A stretch of 64,000 bases of DNA from NCBI GenBank assembly GCA_028023455.1, contig JAQFVV010000037.1, positions 1,426,001 through 1,490,000 on the forward strand. The letters are read 5' to 3'. Positions 12,850 through 23,389 of the stretch are shown piece after piece. Source of the DNA: Epiperipatus broadwayi. Its lineage: Eukaryota > Onychophora > Udeonychophora > Euonychophora > Peripatidae. The notes under the pieces are model-generated. The model saw only the letters and a program-made list of their open reading frames with translations. It was not told where the DNA came from and searched no databases. Position numbers and translations under genes: made by a program. How positions within the stretch are numbered: the first letter of the stretch is position 1; every line of letters starts with the position of its first letter.

Positions 12850-14195
12850 AATATATTCATGGGGGGGGTGTCTTTTACTCATGATAATGTAGATATTTTA
12901 AAATATTTATCTTATTTGCATATATAGATATTATTGATTTACAATTATTATAAATCAAATCAAAAAATGATTCTCTTCCTTAATTTTTTTAGTTATTTTG
13001 AATGAAAATTTGCTAAAAAATAAAAAAAACACTCAAGAAAATAAAATATAATTTTTTGCATTATGTGTATTTTATTTTTACTCAAAATAAAATTGCTCAA
13101 AGTGTAAATAATTACTTATTTATGATTCTTATAAATTAGAAATATGGCTTTGTACAATTTTATTGAATAAATATTTGAGAAAACAAAACAAATACATGTA
13201 TTAGCATAACCAGAACATTGTGAATATATTAAGCAAACACATTGTATGTACTGAAAATCTGCATCACAACACAACCACTGCTTCTACAATTGTATTACTT
13301 CAATGTCATAGGGTCTTCAAATTACAGATTTTGGCAGAAAAAAAAGGAAATATAATAATGTCTAGCAAGTAATAAAACATTTTATTTTTTGTTTTTCACA
13401 GAAAGCGTAAATCATTGCATGTGAGTGGTCTTGATAAGTGTGGCGCCTAGTGCGGTCGCACTATCCGCACTGCCCTTGCTTGGCTCTTTCTGAAGGCCTT
13501 AAGTTCCAGTCTCATATATCAAATCATACAATTCGCTTTCTTTATTTTGAATTGATAATTATACAATGGAAGATTGAAGATCAAGTCTATTTTGTACAAT
13601 GTCTAAATATCATAATTTTTTCATTTAGTTTTAAAGTGTGCTTTATTGCAAATATAATATTAAATTATATTATATAATACATTTTGCATGAACTAATATA
13701 TAGTATAACGATATTTTTGTATGGTCTAATAATTTCAGTGCTGTTAGTAGTTTGATCAAACTTCATAAAGCTAAAAGATGTCTGGTGAAGTGAGTGTTTT
13801 TATTTTAGCTAATTTATTATGGAAAGATAATTGAAGCTTCCGAAATGTCAGATTAAAATTAGATTTTTTTATTTACTAAATCTATTCATTATTGGGTCTT
13901 TACATTTTCTATTTTCTCCATCGTTTGTTTTTATAGACCTCCAAGAAAACAATCTGTTATGGTTATGGTTTTTATTTTATTTTCATGATCATATTAGATT
14001 TTCTTCCACATCATTTATTTTTTATATTACCATTTATTGCTTAATATCATTCCAATTATTTTTTATGATATTCTCATGAATTTTTCTAATCACATCCAAC
14101 TTCATACCATTTTTTTTTTTTTTTTGCAATCATTTTTCATGTTTTAGATTCATTCAATAAAACATTTTAAATAATATGTTATACATAATGTGTCC
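12850..14195. other. AT-rich DNA, nothing recognised
   Basis: Short open frames here (for example 13438-13677 and 13831-14079) have hydrophobic, AT-driven composition and no recognisable family. Confidence 0.35.
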
Positions 14196-14480
14196 TAGTA
14201 AAACCATATCTGATTCTCCAAACTGCTAACAGCACCATTTCTAAATCACTGCATTTTACTGACATCACCACAAAAATGTTCAAGCACTAGCATATTTAGA
14301 TCATGAATTACAACATGAAATATGACACTATGTGTCGTATCTTCATAGTTCATCTTCACAGCTCTTCTTGCTATCATGAAATCTTGCAAACTACTTAAAA
14401 ACATTCTTGCAATTATAGCTTCACTTCCATAGCAATTAGAATCATTTCAAACATTTTAGTATTAGTTATTTCAATTTAAA
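14196..14480 (-). pseudogene. Relic of a mariner-like transposase N-terminus, copy 2
   Basis: This is co-linear with the 12.2k and 19.8k copies at DNA level: shared boxes include GCACCATTTCTAAAT and the ATGAAATCTTGCAAACT region (plus-strand sense). It is heavily decayed, and identity is transferred from the better copy at 19.8k. Confidence 0.4.
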
Positions 14481-15605
14481 ACAAAATGTAATGTTAATTT
14501 GTTATTCAATCATGAGTTAAGATATGAATTCAACCTACTGTCCCATTTCATGTCATAACTCCTAAGTCAGACATGTTAGCTAGCACATGAACAACTAAAC
14601 TGTCACTATTTAATACATATATTGATTCAAAGATATCATTGCAGACAGTTTGGAGAAAGAACCAGTCACCTTTTTACTGGAACATGCTGAGTATGTGTTC
14701 TACTTTATATTTTGTTACTTATTTACACCCAAATATTTCATTTGTACAGCATATTGCATTGAATGTAAATCAAATTAAATTTTCAATTTGAAATTAAATA
14801 ATGATTATTTCTTTCTTTAAAAATATACATACATAAAGTATCTCAACCTTTACAGGAAAAAATTATCTAATATTTTAACTATTACCATATTACATATTCC
14901 AACTTTAAATTATCCTGCCCTATTGCTCTCTTCTTATCTTTATTTTATATTCTTCTATTTATATTTCAAATCATTAATAATAAAAAATTGAATCGTTTAT
15001 TGATGAAAATTATATAACATTTACACACCATAAGAAATAGAATTAATGTTGAATATTCCGAAATCTTTATCTCTTTAATCCATTGTCCTACTGCTGCATT
15101 AAGTCATTCAAGGATATTTGATACATTCTGCATGTCTGTTTTTTTATATTTTGTTGATACATGTCAGATCTATTAGGTTATAGAAGTCTTTAATGTTTAT
15201 TCTATAAATATAAAATGATAAGTGAAATGGATGTTGTATCAAATTTTACTATGCAACTAAAATCGCCACTCTTATAAAAAAAAGAATAAACTTTTATTAA
15301 AAATCGGACAGAAAAGCGCATTTGTAATAAAAAAAATACAGTACTGTATTCTGAAAAAGTATTAATAATTATTTATTTAACAATTTATTTGTTCTCATGC
15401 AATTAAATATAACTTCAAAGAAAAAAGTTGCATTTTAGGACTGATTTAATGCAGCAAAAATAAAACTTGAATTTCTCCTCATAGACAAAACAGTACTTTA
15501 TTATGAATATTTTTGGCAACATTTTTATAGATTCGAATATATACATGATGTCAGAATTGTGGGTAAAATAAAACTTTTAAGTAAAAATATAGCATCTCTA
15601 GTGAA
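14481..15605. other. AT-rich DNA, nothing recognised
   Basis: No coding, RNA or repeat feature could be supported. Confidence 0.35.
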
Positions 15606-15609
15606 AAAA

Positions 15610-17200
15610 AAAAAAAAACTATTCATAGTGATTTATTTAAAAATCAATTTGCTTTGATCCAAATAATAAAGAAAGATAAAATTCAAGACCAGTTATGTAA
15701 TCATATTTCTGTGCACCAATTCACTTGCAAGGGGTCCTCAACTATTGAGGCTGTGAAGAGGGTCACACTCCTCATACAGCGTGTTCGGAAGAGAAAGTCT
15801 GTCTATAGTGGTCCTACTAGACTGCCTCAGCATTTTATTCAGTCATCCTAGCTACACTCCTATATCTAATCAGGGAGTATTCAGTGGTGTTGGTATATGT
15901 TAGGATCATAGGCAACTTAATATTGAATAGATCTATTTTTACATCCCTAGATGGCAATCTGGCCCCTTGATTTAGGCCTCATGTTTCTATTCCCCAGGGT
16001 TCCCACTCAGTACCCTCTGCTTCATTACTTACATTAAACCTCTTCTAAAGGAGATTGAAAGGTTTATACCCTTGATCTACATGCCTGCGCTTGGGGAGGA
16101 GGTTAGACACATTTCTTATATAGATGATGCCACAGTCTTCCTCCTGTCCAGGAAATATTTACCATATCTTCTTCGTATCTTGGACAGATTTGCCTCAAAA
16201 TCAAACCTACATCTGAACACCTCCAAATTGTCTATATGGCAAATAAAAACAGGAAACGTGGTTCTTTCCCAGCTCACATCCAAACCCCAAAGGTTCTTAG
16301 GGTTTCTCCTTGTACTATCTAGGAGTGCAATGAGGAAACAAATTCAACTTGAACTCCTGGACAGAACCAAATCCTTATCCATGATCACGTTATCTCTTTA
16401 CGGGAAGGCCGCACTTCATAACATGCTGGTCTTCCCGAGAATTAATTACTATCTATCCATAATAAAACCTACATAGGCCTTCCAGCGCAGTATAAATTCA
16501 ATCTGCTCGTGGCTCTTTATGGCTAAATTAAAGAGAACTCAATTGTCTGGGTCTCCACTCAGTGGCCACTTTCTGTATCCAAAAGGCAATTGCTGTATTG
16601 AGGATCACTCATCTGAAGGTGATAGAAGAAAACAGGACCTCGCCATTTGACCCTATGGACTCTCTACCACCAATGTTAAGTGCATGTACTCATAACATCA
16701 AGGAACATGTATCAAGGGTTGTCCAAATATCACCGAAAATCTGGAAAGCAAAAAAACTTATTGGGAGATATTTAAATTATTATACCCTACACAAAGTGCC
16801 ATCCCTACAGACCTTGGACTTAACAATAAATTGATAATCCAAAAGTCCAGACTCTGGCTGCTCGAACCTAAATATGTGGACTTTGTCATAAAGTTTAACC
16901 TCACCTCCTTACCCACAAATCACTTTCTGGTTTGGAGAAGGGGCTATTGCAGGCTCGATTCCTTGGTCAATTGTTCCAGATTGATGAAGAAACACTGCAG
17001 CACCTATTTGACAAATGCCCCTTCCTGGGGCCCTTAAGATCTCATTGTTGGCAGTGTTGCTGACAATAACAAAAATGTGTTATTGCTTAGCAAGGCATTA
17101 AAAAGTACCACCCTTTTCCATAATTAGAATGGCTGTCTTTCTATTGTTTGCTGTGTGGCTCACCAGATGCAAGCTTGTGATCAGTCGGGTGAGTCATAGT
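15610..17200 (+). mobile_element. Non-LTR retrotransposon reverse transcriptase relic (clade uncertain)
   Basis: Successive broken frames give HQFTCKGSSTIEAVKRV (about 15715-15765), PLSTLCFITYIKPLL in one frame (about 15995-16055), catalytic ISYIDDATVF (about 16108-16137; YIDD in place of F/YADD), FASKSNLHLNTSK (about 16190-16235) and the thumb FLGFLL (about 16290). A C-terminal segment LTSLPTNHFLVWRRG (about 16900-16950) follows. Stops and frameshifts are frequent. The RT and C-terminal pattern is LINE-like, perhaps Tx1/L1-related, but I cannot fix the clade. Composition is slightly richer in G+C than the surroundings, as expected for a later insertion. Confidence 0.75.
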
Positions 17201-17365
17201 GCACAGAAAATTTTTATATCAATTATTACTGATATTTGTAAAATCTATATTTATGTTAATATAAATACACACATAAACTATATAAATACACATGTAAACT
17301 ATAAGATATATAAATACTATTTTATATTAAATAGACAATCACCGTCTTAACAAATGATAAATTTT

Positions 17366-17430
17366 ATACTCAAGCGCTTTCGAAGGTCTAAGCCTTCATT
17401 TTCAAGAAATAGATGGAATAAAATATTCAA
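17366..17430 (-). ncRNA. Hammerhead ribozyme relic (GAAAGCGCTT family)
   Basis: Read on the minus strand, GAAAGCGCTT lies at 17381-17372. Stem II pairs GAAGG with CCTTC (17397-17393 with 17386-17382). The upstream core reads TTGAAAA (17405-17399) where CTGANGA is expected, so C3 and G8 have changed. The minimal stem III (A-T, G-C, loop CG) is followed by T17 at the predicted cleavage site. Outer stem I can pair ATTTTAT with ATAAAAT. The same GCGCTT box occurs in the PLE 3' flank at 59.65k. It is probably inactive. Confidence 0.5.
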
Positions 17431-19310
17431 ATTAGGGTGACTTATATTCATCCCACCAAACTCTTCCATGATTTCTTCTACTTTTATTTTACATTCTTCT
17501 AACTTATTCTTATCATTCATTTTCCATCCACATCTTTCACTAACCTTTCTACTTTTATTACTATTTTCCATAACATTATTAACTATTTCTATTATAAAGA
17601 AATTATGATCACAATTACATACTCTCTCTTCATTATCAAACACTTTAATTTCCTGTAATTCATTCCCTTTTTCTATACTAATACATAATCTATTGTGTGA
17701 TATATATTTTTTCTAGACCATGTGTATTGCCCTTCATAAATATTAGACAAATTTCCAAGGTTCAAATTTATTCTCTGACAAAAAATTTTAAAAGTTATCC
17801 AGCCTTGTTATCCAGTCATTAATTTCTTCAATGTACCCATTCATATCCCCTATAATCATTATTTTCTTTCCCTTTTTTTTTTGAAACTCTGTATATCCTT
17901 AATTAGGCATTCATATTTGACTACCTCCAGTGGCCATATACACTATAGCCACTATCTATTATTGTCTTTCTAACCTTATCTCAAACCACAAATGTTCTTA
18001 GTTTACAGTATTTAAATATTTTTTGACATAATTCCTGTACCACCACCCTTTTTTTCTATTTATACTCTGCCATATAAAATCTTTTAGTGTGGGTTCTTCT
18101 TCTCTTAGGTATATTTCTACCACTGCTAATGCCTTAAGCCCTTCATTGTTAGCTGCTTTGTTTAATTCCAGCCACTTTCCTGTTCTCCTACCACCTTACA
18201 TATCCCAATTTTAACAGTTTCTTCCTTACTACTCTTTTATAAATTCTTTTGATTCTTCTCTATTACATTTGTAATTAGCTTGTTTATTATTAGTTTTACA
18301 GCCCGATTCCCTCTCTACATCTATCATTTATATTTTGTTTATTTTTTACATCCTGTCCACTCTTGACCTTTTTAATATACTGTAATTTAAAGCCCTACCC
18401 CTTTTACAAGTTTTCCGAACTATAATATTTTTCATAAATCAAACCCTCTAATGTTTCACTTCCTTATTTTGCTAATAGCAGTCCATCTTTACTATATAAC
18501 TCCCTCTTACTAATAAAAAAAATCCCACACATCCACAAACATAACATTATTTCTTTCACATAATTTTTTCAATCTTTCATTTATAGAACATGTTCTATCT
18601 AACATATGTCCATTGTCAGTCTTGGTAGTAAACCAACTACTCCTACTCTTCCTTTATCCTTATTCAAATTACTAATCCTTTATACTCATCCATTAATCTC
18701 CTATGGCTCTGACAAATTATTTGTTCCTACCATACCATAAACATCACTACTTCCTTGTTTCTTTAGCTTATTTGTAATATCCCTAATTCTAGCTCCAGGA
18801 AAACATACTCTTACATACCTATTTCTATTTTCCCTTGCAATTACATCTCCACATGCTCTAATTAGAAAGTTCCCTATCAAGACTCTCATAGTTTATTTTT
18901 TCTACTTTATTCGTAACATTCTCTTCCACCTTCAGGACTTCCTTGTCATTTCTATTCATTAATTCTTTGAACTGCTCACACTTCATGTCTAATGCTTTTA
19001 GTTTTACTTCTGCATCCTTTACCTCTTCTTCTATCTTAATTATTCTTTGCCTAACTATCTTCATTGCACTATTTATTTTGTCATCCATATCTCTTGTCAC
19101 TCCATTAAATATATACTCTATTCTAATTTCATTATCTACATTTTCCTCCACTTCTCCAGACTTTTACTTTAAACTATCTATGCTTAAAAATTATTTTTTC
19201 TCCTCTTTTATCACATTTATACACGATCTACACAACCATACACCTTTAACACTTTTTCTAATCTTATTTAAACATTTCAAATGAAAAAACCTTGTCATAT
19301 ATGATACACT
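17431..19310 (-). mobile_element. LINE relic with PHD-like, coiled-coil, SGNH-esterase ORF1 and AP endonuclease (CR1-like)
   Basis: From high to low coordinate on the minus strand: a PHD-like zinc-finger end (HLKCL ... GVWLCRSC, about 19290-19200), a charged coiled coil (about 19150-18900), then an SGNH/GDSL hydrolase. The hydrolase reads VLIGNFLIRACGD (GDSL box changed to GNFL), VRVCFPGARIRDI and MVGTNNLSE. After a frame change come VVGLLPRL and FVDVWDFFISKRELYSKDGL, with the usual DGLHL histidine lost. ORF2 follows with AP-endonuclease boxes: VVEIYLRE, GGGTGI, IIGDMNGY and CDHNFFIIEI (about 17630-17590). The reverse transcriptase is absent downstream, where the HHR relic at 17.4k and another LINE begin. 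The PHD/esterase ORF1 plus APE is known from CR1/L2-type LINEs; the exact clade is inference. Multiple stops make it a pseudogene. Confidence 0.75.
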
Positions 19311-19819
19311 CTACCAAATCATACCTAATTTTCTTCTGGTCATCATACATACATTGTGGGATACAAATGCAATCCATATTTCTTTATTTTTCAATTCCTG
19401 TACCCTATATTTATGATTTGTCTATTACTCTTCAAACCTCTTTATACAAAAGGCAAGAAACTTTTTTTTAATGGCATATTGATAAACATGTGATCCCCTA
19501 ATCTTACACCTCAAACATTACTCTCTTTCTCAAATAAATCAATTGAAAAATATTTTAATAGTAAATCTCCAAAAATCCAGCTAATCTTATGTATGAATTA
19601 GTTGTAAATCATCCTTGCAGTAACACAGACACACAAAAAAAATTTATATATATTAAAATGGCATATCAAATCTGATGTGATGTACTGTTGTTACTGCTGC
19701 CATCTATTTATTAATGAAGACAATATATTAAAAAAAAATGGTAAAAAAAATAACAAATATTTGAAAATTTATTATATGAACTATTTAAATCATAAAATAC
19801 CTTTGTGAATAGGTACACA

Positions 19820-20130
19820 ATGTGTCCTAATGATACATAATTGATTCTTTCTCCTAGTGGTCTGTAGAACCATTTCTAAATTAACACATGCATTACATAA
19901 TAACATAATTAGGCTATTCACAAAATTTTTAAAGAACTATCATATCTGAATTATGAGTTATGACATGAAATGTAACAATGTATTTCATATCTTTGTAGAT
20001 CATCTTCAATACTTTTCCTGCCATCATAAAATCTTGCAAGCCTCTTGAAAACAGTATGACTCTTGGTTTCACTGCCATACAGAATTTGAATTATTTCAAC
20101 TGTTTCAGCAAGCAGTTTTGCCCATTTAAA
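19820..20130 (-). pseudogene. Relic of a mariner-like transposase N-terminus, copy 3
   Basis: This is the best-preserved of three copies. The minus strand reads FKWAKLLAETVEIIQILYG, then FKRLARFYDGRKSIEDDL, matching the N-terminal pattern of mariner/SETMAR-like transposases. The segment stops before any DDE/D catalytic motif. Internal stops are present elsewhere. Confidence 0.5.
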
Positions 20131-20640
20131 AACAAAATGTCACTAACTCAGGATCCAGATATAGTAGCACCTTAAATCTATGCCACTGTGTACCACAAGT
20201 TAATTCAAAGCTGTTTTTCAGGCAGATTGGAGTAAGAACCGGTTACCATTTCACTGAGTGCATGTAGATGAACACATATATTAAATGAGAAACATTTTTT
20301 TTAGTCTAATGGAAATTTAAATTTTATTATTTTTATTATTAATCAACTACTAAAGTAAAATAAATAGATTGTCTGATCTTCCATCCTGTTTATATTTCAA
20401 TTGCATTCTAAAGTTGCCATGCATGCTGGAAGTCTAAATACCTGTTCATCATGTCAGAATAGCTGCCAGAATTTTATATATACATGTAACCAGTTTCACA
20501 CTGCTTGCTTTGAATTTCCAATTAGACACCCTATCTGTATATTATAATGTCACAGATATTCTGATAGGAAGTATAATGTCAGGAAATAGTACTTTAAAAT
20601 AATCAATTTAAAACAAAATTGAAACAGGCAACTTACTATA

Positions 20641-21160
20641 AATAAAAAATTTATTTAATACATCATCCTGGCCTTCCTTCCTTATTGGAACTTATCATTA
20701 TGTTTCTTTTTACAAAATCACATGACTAGCTAGCTATTCTACTACAACTTCATTCAATGGACATTATATTACATTACAATAATTTATAATTAATAAAATA
20801 CATATAGGTACATAAAAATGATTAAACTTATTACAGATCCTTTTTTTTCTTAATATACATATACAATATAATTTTAAAAAAATATTTTAAATTATGACTC
20901 TAAAGTTTTCAATAATTTAACAATGCCATTTCTCTCCAAGTTGTGCTGGACCTTTAACCATGTTTACATATTTATTTAAATTTTTTTTAATATATTTATT
21001 GTAACATAATGTAAATAATGTCCATTGGGTGGAGTTGCAGTATTCTACTGCAGCTCCACCCAATGGTGATCATGTGATTTTGTAAAAAGAAACATCTTGA
21101 TAAGATTCCAGTAAGGAATGAAAGCTTAGGTGATGTGTTAAATAATGTTTTTATTTATAA
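20641..21160. repeat. Long inverted repeat with internal hairpin (foldback or MITE-like)
   Basis: Left arm about 20645-20783 is complementary to right arm about 20996-21155; shared boxes include TTTTACAAAATCACATGA / TCATGTGATTTTGTAAAA. The right arm carries an extra near-perfect hairpin at 21021-21064 (CCATTGGGTGGAG... pairing 20 of 21 bp). No ORF was found. A TSD was not established. Confidence 0.7.
21021..21064. repeat. Hairpin, 21-bp arms, 20 of 21 paired
   Basis: CCATTGGGTGGAGTTGCAGTA is followed by a 2-3 nt turn and its complement ending CCACCCAATGG. It lies inside the right arm of the larger inverted repeat. Confidence 0.85.
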
Positions 21161-22868
21161 TAAGATGTCTTTTTCAATTTTGTTTTAAACTGATTATTTT
21201 AAATTTTATATATAAAAGGCAGTCTTATGGACAAATTTTAACATTAAAATTTGAACATTTAAAGTAAATAGTTTAAATAAATCTCATTATAAATTAATAT
21301 TAAGAAAACAATGCTAAGCATTCAATATTAGGTGAATAAAGATTTTCTCTCTTTCTGTAGCAGTTCTTTTCACTCCATCTATTATAAACTTGAGTAGTCA
21401 ATGAGCACCAGATTATTCTCCGATTAAGTTTCTCAATTATGACTTTTGACAAAGAGGATTTTGTTTTAAAACTTGGAATCAATGCATTTAGCAGTCATTT
21501 TTTACTCCTTTATATTTTTTGTCTAATTTGAAATTCAACAAAACTTTTAAGGTTAAGTGAATGCAAAGAAAGTCATGTGATGTTTATTGTTTAATTTATG
21601 ACAATGAATTTCCTTATTGTATTTAGTTACATATTTGTATTTGATGAAATAGCTTACTATTTTGCAAAAAATGCTTCTCAAACAATTCTTGACTTTAAAA
21701 AAAATTATATATCTGTCAAACTGTTTTCTATTGAATACAGGAATGTACAAAATGTCATCTGACTTCATGAAAATTAACACCTTTTTATAATTAAATAAAT
21801 TATTCTTGTAACAAATGCATCATACATGTTGATGTGACTGTTTTAGCTGTGAGCTTACATCCCTTCAATTATATTCTTAAAAACAATTTTAAAATTAGAA
21901 TTATATGTTAGATTGTCCACCCAGGGCACTATGGTGAAAGTTATTACAGTATTTAGATTTATTAAAATCTTTATATCATTCAAGGTCCATAAAAGCAAGA
22001 TTAATGTTTATACTATACAGAAATAACCATCAAATCACATGATTTAGTCACCATTTATTTAAATTAAGTAGCATACTATTTGAAAAATTTCATGTTGAAA
22101 TTTGTTTATTTACTTTAAATCATTATTTTATGAAGTAACTTTTATTTTTATTACTTTTTCTGTTGATTATAAGACCAAACGATGACAGATAAAATGGAGA
22201 ACATAAAAGAAATAATAATTTATTATCTTTTATGTCTGCCTAGTTTCTTTAAAGTTTAAAAGAATGTGTATATATATATATGTATTATTATAGAATTCAC
22301 TCACAAATTACTGTATTTGATCTTTTTTTAACCATTTTTTTTTCTTGGTATCATTTTAGAATTGATAACATCTAAATTTTCTTTGTGTACATCATTTTAA
22401 ATTTCTAAATCTAAATAAGAGATTAAGATTTATGACTTTTTTTTTTCTTATTGAATTATTAATCAATCATTTTTATTGATTTTGTCTTATATGTGAATTA
22501 TAAAACTGCTAATATGACTCTGAAAATATTGGAAAAACAAATGGTAGATTAGGTATTTGTTATTTTGATTCTGATTGGCATTTGTCATCCAGACTTTTAT
22601 TGGTTAACTAGAACTTCAAGATTTATTTTTTAAAAAAATAAAAATTGATTTATTATTCTGCAATAAAGTCAAAGTTAAGCTTTGTCTGGTAAATGATAAT
22701 TATTGTTGTTAATAGTTTGCAAAAAGAAAAATTTATATATATAAGCTGAGGGTTTTTAAAAAAAACAAAACAGATTTATTAACTCTGTAAAGTCCTTTGG
22801 AAATTATTAGTTTGATTTTGTATCCAGGGCATCTGTGGTAAATTTCCTTGAGTGGGTGACGGGGATGA
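21161..22868. other. AT-rich DNA, nothing recognised
   Basis: TA-rich microsatellite at about 22265-22280. Open frames on the minus strand (21300-21780) have no recognisable domains. Confidence 0.35.
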
Positions 22869-23213
22869 AAATAGATAATTACATAAGATGTGATATGTTG
22901 GATTATTTCCATCATTTATGAGTGAATGTTGAATGTATAGAAAATTTTAAACTTTCCAAATACAAACAACTTGTTAGTGATAACACACAAATAGACAATA
23001 CAGTTTAGTAATTACACAATGTTTTGAGTAGTATTATTACTAACCTGTATTGTCTATTTGTGTGTTATTACTAACAAGTTGTTTGTATTTGGAAAGTTTA
23101 AATAAAGTTTAAAATTTTCTATACATTCACTCACAAATGATGGAAATAGTCCAGCATATCACATCTTATAATATACCATCATTAAAAACCTTCAGACAAA
23201 TAGATAATTACAT
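22869..23213. mobile_element. Head-to-head pair of Penelope-like element termini with 16-bp TSD
   Basis: AAATAGATAATTACAT occurs at 22869-22884 and again at 23198-23213. Between the repeats lie two inverted copies of the 3' terminus of the PLE at 41.7k: AAGATGTGATATG..GG..TATTTCCATCAT (left) against its complement (right), with the shared TTTGTGTGTTATTACTAAC box. The right copy starts just downstream of the hammerhead region. The left copy extends into it (stem II side ACTACTC, G12 changed, and GTGT..TTACT stem I boxes). No coding part is present. Inverted terminal arrangements are known for Penelope elements. Confidence 0.8.
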
Positions 23214-23389
23214 CAATTTTATTTTATTTTTAAGGTTTTTGTTTTTTATAAAAATAAATTATAGAATATAATATTGCATCAATATAAAAATACATACATA
23301 GTGCATATAAACTTCAAATAAAAAGAAACAAGAATTTATATATAGATAGATAATAATTTCAATAATCACATATTGTATAAGAATTGAAT

